The position numbers and the translations under genes are program-made. A stretch of DNA of 16,992 nucleotides from Verrucomicrobiales bacterium. GTDB taxonomy: Bacteria > Verrucomicrobiota > Verrucomicrobiia > Verrucomicrobiales > DEV007. Shown here piece by piece: positions 6,422 to 13,678 of this stretch. The notes beneath the pieces were generated by a model, which worked only from the letters and a program-made list of their open reading frames with translations, did no database searches and was not told where the DNA came from. Each line of letters starts with the position of its first letter. Position 1 is the first letter of the stretch. The stretch covers positions 1 to 16,992 of the forward strand of contig JACETS010000040.1 in assembly GCA_013911195.1 (NCBI GenBank), written 5' to 3'.

Positions 6422-7067
6422 ACTTTTCCGTAAGGTGTATAAATTCAAGAACTACATTTTTGATTGGTCTGGCACATTAGTTGATGATCTTGGGCCTGTA
6501 CTTGATTCAACAAATAGGGTTTTCAATCATTACGGGAAAGATTCCTTTACTAGAGAAGAGTTTTGCTCTGAATTCTGTCTTCCATTTAAAATTTTTTACG
6601 ACAAGTTTTTGCCCGAAGTTCCAATGTCAGAATTGGAATTGTTATACACAAAATTTTTTAATGAATCGAATGAGAATGTTTTTCTCCTTCCAGGGGCTAA
6701 AGAAATACTTCGTGAATGCAGTAACTTGGGTATTAAAACTTATTTGCTAAGTTCAATAAAAAAACAACACTTTGAGTCTCAATCAGCTAAACTTGGATTA
6801 TTAAACGTTTTTGATTCTGCTTACACAGAAGCTCTTGATAAAAGAGATTGGATAACAAGACTCTTAAAAGATAATAACATAAGACATGAGGAGACCGTAT
6901 TTATTGGTGATATGCAGCATGATATAGAAACTGCTAGATTTGCAGGAGTTTTCTCTGTTGGGGTACTGACAGGTTACAATTCGAAAGAAATGATTGAGGG
7001 GAGTAACCCGGATCTTATAGTTAATGATTTAGTTGAATTGTTAGAAATTATTGTCAATAAGAGTTAA
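6414..7067 (+). CDS. HAD-family hydrolase (phosphoglycolate phosphatase-like)
   Basis: A 217-residue haloacid dehalogenase-superfamily protein with a helical cap (about 30-90). Motif I is FDWSGTLVDD with nucleophile D17; motif II is S113/S114 in YLLSSIK; motif III is K143 in LDKRDW; motif IV is FIGDMQHDIETARFAG with D166 and D170. In phosphatases the residue two after the nucleophile is normally the Asp acid/base, but here it is Ser (S19), so the substrate or activity may differ from a standard phosphoglycolate phosphatase. I chose TTG 6414 because of an upstream AAGGAG; GTG 6435 would give a protein seven residues shorter. folB follows after 4 bases. Confidence 0.85.
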   Translation: MVKLFRKVYKFKNYIFDWSGTLVDDLGPVLDSTNRVFNHYGKDSFTREEFCSEFCLPFKIFYDKFLPEVPMSELELLYTKFFNESNENVFLLPGAKEILRECSNLGIKTYLLSSIKKQHFESQSAKLGLLNVFDSAYTEALDKRDWITRLLKDNNIRHEETVFIGDMQHDIETARFAGVFSVGVLTGYNSKEMIEGSNPDLIVNDLVELLEIIVNKS

Positions 7068-7071
7068 ACTG

Positions 7072-7419
7072 ATGAAAGAAAGTTATATCGAAATTGTAGG
7101 TCTAAAAGTAGATACCATTATCGGAGTCCCTGATGAGGAACGAGATTCACCTCAAAGTGTCAGTATTGATTTGAGATTCAAGCCAACTAAAGGGTTGAGA
7201 AATTTGGAAGACAATATTGAAGAGACAGTAGACTATTATTTAGTCACTCAAATTATAAAAAACATATGTGCATCAGGTCAGAGGAAATTAATAGAAACTT
7301 TAGCTGAAGATATAATTGCTCAGCTAAAAAAAGATTTTGATCTCGAAGAAATAAGTCTGAGGATAAAAAAATTTATTTTACCTGAGACGGAATTCGTTTC
7401 CGTTGTAATGAGTGATTAA
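7072..7419 (+). CDS. folB: dihydroneopterin aldolase family protein
   Basis: A 115-residue FolB-type tunnel-fold protein, expected to convert dihydroneopterin to 6-hydroxymethyl-dihydropterin plus glycolaldehyde in folate synthesis. Family features are IGVPDEERDSPQSVSIDL (17-34, with E23 at the substrate-anchoring Glu position), VDYYLV with Y55, KLIETLAEDI with E75, and the final strand ISLRIKKF, where K100 aligns with the catalytic Lys. The usual Lys-Pro following that strand is Lys-Phe here, and the loop is slightly shortened. ATG 7072 is preferred over an upstream in-frame TTG (7051) because TAAGAG sits 8 bases before it and it leaves the upstream gene intact. The stop is 1 base from the convergent ligA stop. 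Confidence 0.85.
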   Translation: MKESYIEIVGLKVDTIIGVPDEERDSPQSVSIDLRFKPTKGLRNLEDNIEETVDYYLVTQIIKNICASGQRKLIETLAEDIIAQLKKDFDLEEISLRIKKFILPETEFVSVVMSD

Positions 7420-7420
7420 T

Positions 7421-9691
7421 TTATGAGTCAATAAGATCAAAAAAGCTTGCCTCGCTCAAGATGTTAACATTTAGGTTTTCTGCCTTATTGAGTTTTGATC
7501 CGGCTTTGTTTCCAGCGAGTAAATAGTTGGTATTTTTGCTTACGCTATTCACGACTTTTCCACCTAATTCCTCGATTGTTTTTTTGTAGTGTTCTCTTGG
7601 CTTAGTTAATGTTCCCGTTATAACCCATGATGAACCATGCAATTTCTTATCATTACTCTCATCCTGGGAATTTATTGGGTTATAATTATCAGATTTTGGT
7701 TCAATATTATGTCTATCAAGTTTTTCTAATGTGAATTTTCCATTAACTGAATTGATGAAGGCGATCAAAGATTTACATGCAACACCTCCTAGTTCCGAGG
7801 CAATGTTGTAGGGGCCTAAGATTTTATTAATATCATCAACCTGTTGTTTGTTAGAATTATAGGTTGTTATGTTTTTCTCGCGATTTGTTTCATCCTTTAT
7901 GGATTTTATCTTTTTTAGTGAATTGGATTTAATCCATTCTTCAATATTCCACCGCTGGATAATTTTCTCTATTAGTTTTGAATTTATAATTTCCGACAAA
8001 TTTTTATGAAGGCGAGAACATTCATAAGCCGCTGATTCTCCAAAGTTATGTATCCCCATTGCAAATAGCCACTTATTTAATGGAAATTCTTTAGCTCTAT
8101 TTAGACTTTGAATAAGTTTCTTAGCTTTTTTTTCTCCAAATCTTCTAGGTTTTGATATTTGGCCACCAGCTAAATTAGCTGGAGACAGTTGAAGATTTGC
8201 CAGTTTTTCCTCATCTAATTCAAAGAGCTCTAGTGGATGTTTTATTATTTTATCTGTTACAAGTGTTTCTGCTAAACTCGAACCTAGCCCATCTAAATCT
8301 AACATTTTTCTCCCAGCAAAATGGGTTAGAGATGTGGCTAGGAGAGCAGGGCATGAGCCGTTGGTGCATTTCCAAGAAATAAAACCGTCTTCCTTAACTA
8401 TTTTGCTATCACAAGAAGGGCAAATTCCACCCAAGAAATCATATATATTAAAGGGCTTTGTATCAGAAGGTCTTTTTTCTTTATTAACTTTTATAATTGC
8501 CGGAATTATTTCACCAGATTTTTCAATAATTACAGTATCACCAATTCTAATATCCTTTCTTCTGATTTCATCGTCATTATGAAGTGTAGCTCTAGACACC
8601 GTTGTCCCGGATATGAATATCGGTTCTAGTTCAGCAACAGGGGTGAGCACGCCTGTTCTTCCAACCTGGATTGTAATTGCTTTTAACTTTGTCTGCCCTT
8701 GTTCAGGTTTGTATTTGTACGCGCAGGCCCACTTTGGGAATCTTGATGTTTGACCAAGACGGTCGTGGTGCTTAGTTTCGTTAACTTTGATGACAGCTCC
8801 ATCTGTAGCATAGGGAAAAGTGTGTCTATCATGATTAAGTTCTCGAATGGATTTTGTTAGGCTTTTTTCATCTTTAATAACTCTATACCAACTATCAAAA
8901 GGAAGTTTTGATTCTATTAAAAATTGACGAAAGTCTTGAAGTTTAGAAAACTTATTATTTTCAACTAAACCAAAGCTATGAAAAATTAATTTAAGGGGTC
9001 TCTTTGATACTATATTTGGATCTAATTGCTTTAATGTTCCCGCTGTAGCATTTCTAGGATTTATAAATTTCGTTTCTCCATTTTTCTCTCTGCTTTCATT
9101 AAGTCTCTCAAAGTCTTTATTTGCCATATAAACTTCACCTCTTAATTCAACTTTCCCCTCATTAAGGTTTTTAATTTCTGAAGGTATCGATTCTATTGTT
9201 AATATATTTTGAGTTATATCATCACCTGTTGATCCATCGCCTCTAGTGGCAGCATATTGTATTGTTCCATTTTCGTACAGAATAGTTACAGCAACGCCAT
9301 CGATCTTTGGTTCAACTGTTAAAGAAAAATCACGATCATCGATAGAGCTAATAAGTTTATGGTACCATTCAGTTAGGTTGCCTTCTGGATTTAAGCCTTT
9401 TAAATTAATCTCTTCCTCTTTGAGTTCATGTATATCCTCAATTGATAACATCTTAACTGGGTGAACGACCTGAGAGAACTCTTTGAGAGGTGAACCTCCT
9501 ACGATTTTTGATGGTGACGTATCATCACCTAATGATGGATACATATTTTCAAGCATCCTGAGCTCGATCATTAATTCATCGTATTCAGAATCATTTATCT
9601 CTTGAGTTCCTTTATCATAATAAAGTTTATTATGATAAAGAATGAGTTCACGAAGTTCGTTAATTTTTAAATTAGCTTCGTTTGTATTCAT
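7421..9691 (-). CDS. ligA: NAD-dependent DNA ligase LigA
   Basis: Seals nicks in duplex DNA using NAD+, essential in replication and repair. The order of domains is complete: Ia NMN-binding domain (YHNKLYYDKGTQEINDSEYD, 19-38), adenylation domain with catalytic K129 in EPKIDG, GEVYM (185-189), ATDGAVIKVN (295-304) and KYKPEQ (326-331), OB domain, four-Cys zinc finger (C424, C427, C442, C447), helix-hairpin-helix region (about 450-640) and a C-terminal BRCT domain (about 684-756). At 756 residues it is roughly 85 longer than E. coli LigA, mostly through extra charged sequence around 566-630. AGGAA 8 bases before the ATG serves as ribosome binding site. Transcribed alone, facing folB. Confidence 0.97.
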   Translation of the reverse strand: MNTNEANLKINELRELILYHNKLYYDKGTQEINDSEYDELMIELRMLENMYPSLGDDTSPSKIVGGSPLKEFSQVVHPVKMLSIEDIHELKEEEINLKGLNPEGNLTEWYHKLISSIDDRDFSLTVEPKIDGVAVTILYENGTIQYAATRGDGSTGDDITQNILTIESIPSEIKNLNEGKVELRGEVYMANKDFERLNESREKNGETKFINPRNATAGTLKQLDPNIVSKRPLKLIFHSFGLVENNKFSKLQDFRQFLIESKLPFDSWYRVIKDEKSLTKSIRELNHDRHTFPYATDGAVIKVNETKHHDRLGQTSRFPKWACAYKYKPEQGQTKLKAITIQVGRTGVLTPVAELEPIFISGTTVSRATLHNDDEIRRKDIRIGDTVIIEKSGEIIPAIIKVNKEKRPSDTKPFNIYDFLGGICPSCDSKIVKEDGFISWKCTNGSCPALLATSLTHFAGRKMLDLDGLGSSLAETLVTDKIIKHPLELFELDEEKLANLQLSPANLAGGQISKPRRFGEKKAKKLIQSLNRAKEFPLNKWLFAMGIHNFGESAAYECSRLHKNLSEIINSKLIEKIIQRWNIEEWIKSNSLKKIKSIKDETNREKNITTYNSNKQQVDDINKILGPYNIASELGGVACKSLIAFINSVNGKFTLEKLDRHNIEPKSDNYNPINSQDESNDKKLHGSSWVITGTLTKPREHYKKTIEELGGKVVNSVSKNTNYLLAGNKAGSKLNKAENLNVNILSEASFFDLIDS

Positions 9692-9739
9692 GGGTAAGAT
9701 TCCTATATTATATTTATTCTATGAGAGGAAAAATGTAAG

Positions 9740-9780
9740 CTGAAAATGGAAAATTCTGAAAAAATTAGGGTTACTGAAAA
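9740..9780 (+). repeat. three direct CTGAAAA heptamers
   Basis: CTGAAAA occurs at 9740-9746, 9756-9762 and 9774-9780, with the last two extended as CTGAAAA followed by a near-identical ATTAGG. An inverted copy, TTTTCAG, lies at 9854-9860. The repeats sit upstream of the lipoprotein/two-component operon and could be regulator binding half-sites, but the 16- and 18-base spacing is not the 10-11 or 22 typical of PhoB/OmpR-type sites. Confidence 0.4.
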
Positions 9781-9875
9781 TTAGGAATCCATACAGGGTG
9801 AGAGTAGTTTTGCAGTTAAGAGGTGTGTTTTTGTGAGATTAACTGGATGTTACTTTTCAGCTCCAAATACATAAA

Positions 9876-9896
9876 TTTATTTGGTATCCAAATAAA
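9876..9896. promoter_or_regulatory. perfect 9-bp inverted repeat, candidate operator
   Basis: TTTATTTGG (9876-9884) and CCAAATAAA (9888-9896) are exact reverse complements around a 3-base TAT. A further CCAAATA lies at 9863-9869, so the heptamer occurs three times in alternating orientation. No T-tract follows on either strand, which argues against a terminator and for an operator or a leader hairpin ahead of the lipoprotein gene. Confidence 0.5.
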
Positions 9897-9951
9897 AACG
9901 GGGTTTAGACCTTGCAACTTTCAGGAGATGAAGTTCAATTACAAAAAATAC

Positions 9952-10080
9952 ATGAAAAAAATTTCAGTTATCTTTGTAGCCATATCAGCCCTTATATTTC
10001 TTTTTTCCTCATGTGATAAACATGAGTGGAAAGATACAAAGAAATTATTTGAAGCACATCCCAAAGATTCAGATCATTAA
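9952..10080 (+). CDS. 42-residue micro-lipoprotein
   Basis: A very short predicted lipoprotein. MKKISVIFVAISALIFLFSS is a clean lipoprotein signal peptide and FSSC a lipobox, with C21 as the lipidation site; the mature part is only 22 residues. That part carries three His, one Trp and several acidic and Lys residues (CDKHEW, DTKKLFEAHP, DSDH). It could bind metal or signal to the sensor kinase, but no function is established. An earlier ATG at 9928 would add eight residues to the n-region; an AGGAG abuts that ATG directly and is too close to serve it, so the start remains uncertain. It precedes the response regulator by 61 bases on the same strand. Confidence 0.7.
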   Translation: MKKISVIFVAISALIFLFSSCDKHEWKDTKKLFEAHPKDSDH

Positions 10081-10097
10081 TATCATCTGATTTTTTT
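10069..10097 (+). terminator. weak stem-loop with T-tract after the micro-lipoprotein
   Basis: TCAGAT (10069-10074) pairs with ATCTGA (10085-10090) around a 10-base loop that includes the lipoprotein stop codon, followed by seven T bases (10091-10097) and another T-rich stretch. The stem is short and low in G+C, so it would be at best a leaky terminator or attenuator reducing read-through from the lipoprotein into the response regulator. Confidence 0.3.
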
Positions 10098-10141
10098 CTT
10101 TTTAATATTCCTTTTAATTGGTAATATAAAAAAAAATTGAT

Positions 10142-10822
10142 GTGAGGGTATTATTGGTCGAGGACAATGCACCGCTAAGAGAGGCTTTAGCAAAAAGGTT
10201 AAGAAGTGATGGATTTGCAGTCGATGAAGCTGGAGATGGTAAAGAAGGTCTATGGCTTGCTGTTGAAAACCCTTATTCGCTAATAGTTCTTGATTTAACT
10301 TTGCCCGGTATTGATGGCATTGAGCTACTTCAAAAAATTAGACAATCTAAAAAGAATGTTTCAGTACTAATAACGACCGCAAGAGATTCTATACCAGAAA
10401 GAATAGTGGGCTTAGATGCTGGTGCTGACGATTACATGATTAAGCCATTTGCACTAGATGAGTTTATGGCACGTGTCAGAGCCCAAGTGAGGAGGGTTAA
10501 TGACAAGAGTGAAACAATCTTAAAAATATCTGATCTAGAAGTTGATACAAAAGCAAGAGTAGCTAAAAGAGGGGGGAAGGCCTTAGATCTTACTGCCAAA
10601 GAGTTCTGTTTGCTTGAATTGTTAGCATTAAGGACCGGTCACATAGTATCAAGGGCTGATATATGGGAACAATTGTACGATTTTGCCGATGAAGCTGACA
10701 GTAATGTGATTGATGTATTTATAAATCGTCTTAGAAAGAAATCCGAAAATGGTGGATTTACGAGATTGATACATACAAGAAGAGGCTTGGGGTATGTTCT
10801 GATTGATCCAGATTCTCAATAG
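10142..10822 (+). CDS. OmpR/PhoB-family response regulator
   Basis: A 226-residue transcription factor. The receiver domain (1 to about 118) has the acidic pair E7/D8, phosphoacceptor D51 in VLDLTLPG, T79 and K101 in IKPF. The winged-helix DNA-binding domain (about 126-222) shows LTAKEFCLLELLALRTGHIVSR, then the recognition-helix region SNVIDVFINRLRKK and the terminal hairpin IHTRRGLGYVL. The start is GTG, giving the canonical MRVLLVEDN; the ATG two bases upstream is out of frame and runs straight into TGA. The kinase gene follows after 11 bases. It resembles CusR/QseB-type regulators; probable targets are its own operon and envelope genes. Confidence 0.95.
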   Translation: MRVLLVEDNAPLREALAKRLRSDGFAVDEAGDGKEGLWLAVENPYSLIVLDLTLPGIDGIELLQKIRQSKKNVSVLITTARDSIPERIVGLDAGADDYMIKPFALDEFMARVRAQVRRVNDKSETILKISDLEVDTKARVAKRGGKALDLTAKEFCLLELLALRTGHIVSRADIWEQLYDFADEADSNVIDVFINRLRKKSENGGFTRLIHTRRGLGYVLIDPDSQ

Positions 10823-10833
10823 TTAGACATATC

Positions 10834-12345
10834 ATGCAATCTGCTTCAATTAGGACGCGTTTGTTAGTGGCGTTTACAGCGTTATCTTTGATGGTCATAC
10901 TTATTGGGGCTAATTTGACCTATTCTCTTGTTAAAGATGTTCTATATTCAGAACTTGATCATTTCTTGAGGGATAAGTTAAATTATCAGCAAATTGCTGC
11001 AGCACAGGTCGATGATAGAGTTATCTTTAGATTGTCGGAACCTATTTTGGATATGTTGCAGGATCCAAAGGGAAAAGATTTCTTTCAATTCAGATATGCT
11101 GATAATGGTAGGGAGATTTTCAAGTCATCTCTTTTGCCAGATAATGTTAGTTTGCCGAAAATTGGATTAGAAGAAAATGATTTTTATGTTGGACATGATG
11201 CTCAAATTCAGATGATTAATTCAGAAAATGATTCTGATGGCAGTACCTTGGATTCCGATCTTTCTAATGTTCCGATCAGATGTATGGGGATTGTTTTTGA
11301 AACACAGTTAATTAATTCTTCAGAAGAACAAGTCGATCTTAGTTCTCCGATTAAGGTTCATCTAGTGGTAGCCCACAACTGCACTGAGATTGAGCAAGTC
11401 CTTTCAAGTTTAAAAAAGAACGTACTGTTATTTGGAATTATTTTATCAATATTTATTCTTATTTCAGTCGTGTTAATTGTTTCAAAATCCATGAAGCCAG
11501 TTGGTTTGATTTCAAATGATATAAAGGAAATTAAAATTGATAAAAGTGATCAATTGCTTGATGTAAAGAAATCACCAAAGGAATTATACCCAATCGTATC
11601 AAGGGTTAATGAATTGGTGACTCGGGTTAGAGATGCAATTTTAAATGAAAGAAACTTTACGTCTAATGCAGCACATGAGCTTAGAAATCCATTAGCTGCA
11701 CTCAGAACGCAGATAGAAGTAGCATTAACATCTCCAGGTATTGATGACGATACATGTGAGGCTCTTTCAAGAATGTTAACTCTTCAGATACATATGGAGC
11801 GAGTTGTCAACAGTTTATTGTTGCTTGCCAGACTGGATGCGGGTAGCGAAAAAGTAGCATTTGATAACATTCCTTTGGCCCTTCATGTTAGGAAAACGTG
11901 GAAACCTTTTTTTGACAGAGCATCTGAAAAAGATTTGGCGGTTACATGGGATATGGTTGAAGCAGATGTTTCAATAAAAAATGACTCCGTGTTACTTGGA
12001 ATACTTTTGTCTAATTTATTTGATAATGCTGTTAGTCATATACCAAATGGTGGAAAGCTCAAAATTATTAGCGTTGCATATAATGACGGAATAAAAATTA
12101 TAATTTCCAATTCTAACCCGGGGGTTAAGTCCGATGAGATCGACGTAATACTAAGTAGATTTGGTAGGAAAGATCCATTATTTGATAATTCGACTGGCCA
12201 TTCTGGTATTGGATTTAATATTTGTGAGAGAATCGTTGAAGATCACCTCGGCGGAAAAATGATGGTAGACGTTGATAATGATTGGTTTACAGTTATCTTG
12301 GACCTGCCAGTAGAAGTTATTCTAGGGAACCATTATCATGTTTAA
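10834..12345 (+). CDS. membrane sensor histidine kinase
   Basis: A 503-residue partner kinase for the preceding regulator. A first membrane helix (about 8-30, LLVAFTALSLMVILIGANL) and a second (about 195-216, VLLFGIILSIFILISVVLIV) enclose a periplasmic sensor of about 160 residues with no recognised fold; it has Cys in PIRCMGI and HNCTEI. A HAMP-like linker follows, then the dimerisation domain with phosphoacceptor H281 in AAHELRNPLAALRTQIEVAL. The ATP-binding domain has N398 in LSNLFDNAVSH, a degenerate D-box and the glycine lid GHSGIGFNICERIV. The ligand is unknown; association with a PepSY-like secreted protein and a lipoprotein suggests an envelope or metal signal. Confidence 0.94.
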   Translation: MQSASIRTRLLVAFTALSLMVILIGANLTYSLVKDVLYSELDHFLRDKLNYQQIAAAQVDDRVIFRLSEPILDMLQDPKGKDFFQFRYADNGREIFKSSLLPDNVSLPKIGLEENDFYVGHDAQIQMINSENDSDGSTLDSDLSNVPIRCMGIVFETQLINSSEEQVDLSSPIKVHLVVAHNCTEIEQVLSSLKKNVLLFGIILSIFILISVVLIVSKSMKPVGLISNDIKEIKIDKSDQLLDVKKSPKELYPIVSRVNELVTRVRDAILNERNFTSNAAHELRNPLAALRTQIEVALTSPGIDDDTCEALSRMLTLQIHMERVVNSLLLLARLDAGSEKVAFDNIPLALHVRKTWKPFFDRASEKDLAVTWDMVEADVSIKNDSVLLGILLSNLFDNAVSHIPNGGKLKIISVAYNDGIKIIISNSNPGVKSDEIDVILSRFGRKDPLFDNSTGHSGIGFNICERIVEDHLGGKMMVDVDNDWFTVILDLPVEVILGNHYHV

Positions 12346-12380
12346 CTCAGGTTCATATTGGTCTATTATTATATAACGAG

Positions 12381-13655
12381 ATGAAACCTTGGCTCATAGC
12401 TAAAACCTTTTTTAGGAAGCTAATAGTTATTTTAACTATTTTGCTAAGTGTTTCTTATGCTTTCCCCCCCGTGATGGCGGCTCCCGCTGAAGGAATTCCT
12501 CGTGTTATTCAGGACTTCCTAGAGGGAGCCGTCTTTGAATTTAAAACTGATCAAATAAGAAGTTATGATACTCACCCGTCAGGCATGATCTGTCTGGAGT
12601 ATGGTAACAGGCATCGCAATCTAAAGTTTAAATTCGATGATCAATTTAAATTGCTTGAATGCAAAAACAGTTTTTATGATGGATTAGAAGATTCATTTGA
12701 TTTGCTTGAAGATATTGCTCCGATATCACAGCTTCCGCTAAAGGTTAGTAATACAATCAGAAACCTCTTTCCTGGTATTGAGCTTATTAATTACATTAAT
12801 TTTGATAAAAAAGGTTCACAATTATATCAGATCCATGGACTTGATAAGGATGTAAGCGTTTATCCAATAATTAGTAAATTTGGCGAATTAATTCAATTCT
12901 CTCTTGATCGTGATGGCGATGGCCTCGGTGATGCATATGAACTAGTATGTGGTCTTGATCATCTTGACTCTGATTCAGATAGAGATGGTTTTCCTGACGG
13001 CTTAGAGCATGCCAATAAAGGTGATGCAACTAATCCTAAAATAGGCCCAAAAATACTAAAAATGAATCACGATGACGATGCAGGTGTGATGGTGATAACA
13101 GTTAAAACATGTAAAGGAAAAGCTTTTTTAATTGAAGCAAACCCAACAGGGGAAAAAGATAAGTGGCACCCATTAGGAGAAGCTGTGCTTGGAAATGGTG
13201 AAGATCTTGAATTTAATATCCCTGATAATGATTTTTTCTCCAATGTGATGGTGAGGGTAGGCATTGAAAATGCCCCTAAGCTTGGTGTTAGAAATTCACC
13301 TGACAAACCTAGAAAAAAAAGTAATAGATGTAATGTTCCTCTCCATTTAAAAGGAAAAGAAATTATTGTTGGTCAAGGTAAGAGGCTTGTATTTAGAAAT
13401 GCAAGAAGGGGAGAGCTGATAGAAGGCGGTGCACTCGGTAATATGGTTACTCCATTTTCTTATACATTTACAAGGCCCGAGCATTGTAAGGGAAAGCTTG
13501 TGTTGACCTTTTCAAATCGCCATGGATTTGAAACTGTTATTTATCAGCTGACCTTTGTTAATAAAGGAGGGTCTGGAGCTTATATAGCCAACAAATTTGA
13601 TCAAGGTAAAAAAGAGAGTGCCGGTCAGGGTGTCTTTACGATTTCTATGAATTAG
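12381..13655 (+). CDS. secreted PepSY-like protein with D-rich calcium-type repeats
   Basis: A 424-residue exported protein. Residues 1-34 are a signal peptide ending VMAA. Residues 37 to about 173 look like two copies of a PepSY/BLIP-type alpha-beta unit: a helix (IPRVIQDFL; LKVSNTIRNLFPGIEL) followed by strands, each closing on a D-F or G-E-L turn. Residues 175-218 hold thrombospondin type-3-like repeats, LDRDGDGLGDAYE and DSDSDRDGFPDGLE, expected to bind calcium. The C-terminal 200 residues are a beta-rich region I do not recognise. ATG 12381 is chosen because it opens the signal peptide; the frame extends upstream into the kinase gene. Position downstream of the kinase suggests an accessory ligand-binding or output protein. 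Confidence 0.72.
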   Translation: MKPWLIAKTFFRKLIVILTILLSVSYAFPPVMAAPAEGIPRVIQDFLEGAVFEFKTDQIRSYDTHPSGMICLEYGNRHRNLKFKFDDQFKLLECKNSFYDGLEDSFDLLEDIAPISQLPLKVSNTIRNLFPGIELINYINFDKKGSQLYQIHGLDKDVSVYPIISKFGELIQFSLDRDGDGLGDAYELVCGLDHLDSDSDRDGFPDGLEHANKGDATNPKIGPKILKMNHDDDAGVMVITVKTCKGKAFLIEANPTGEKDKWHPLGEAVLGNGEDLEFNIPDNDFFSNVMVRVGIENAPKLGVRNSPDKPRKKSNRCNVPLHLKGKEIIVGQGKRLVFRNARRGELIEGGALGNMVTPFSYTFTRPEHCKGKLVLTFSNRHGFETVIYQLTFVNKGGSGAYIANKFDQGKKESAGQGVFTISMN

Positions 13656-13678
13656 GCTCAGATCTTTTTCTTATTCTT

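Larger units (their letters stand above)
9692..9951. promoter_or_regulatory. divergent regulatory region, ligA / lipoprotein-two-component operon
   Basis: This 260-base spacer holds no convincing gene: the frame of the downstream lipoprotein stays open back to ATG 9823, but the upstream stretch lacks a signal-peptide logic. It contains the ligA ribosome binding site (TTCCT at 9700-9704, i.e. AGGAA on the minus strand), three direct CTGAAAA heptamers, one inverted copy (9854-9860) and a perfect 9-bp dyad at 9876-9896. Promoters for both directions are expected; I could not fix -35/-10 pairs. Confidence 0.5.

Noticed and set aside
7360..7419. Loss of the catalytic lysine in FolB
   Set aside because: At first the missing Lys-Pro suggested an inactive enzyme, but aligning the last strand places K100 at the catalytic position with only the following Pro replaced.
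9246..9464. Plus-strand open frame inside ligA
   Set aside because: Fully antisense to conserved adenylation-domain sequence; composition explained by the ligA reading frame.
9823..9951. Longer start for the micro-lipoprotein, or a separate small protein here
   Set aside because: The added residues precede the signal peptide and have no coding character; the lipobox protein fits a start at 9952 (or 9928).
12282..12380. Upstream extension of the secreted PepSY-like protein into the kinase gene
   Set aside because: The extension would overlap the kinase C-terminus by 64 bases and bury the signal peptide; ATG 12381 opens it correctly.
13067..13306. Minus-strand open frame of 79 codons inside the secreted repeat protein gene
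   Set aside because: Antisense to a good gene and without signal peptide, family motif or plausible promoter.
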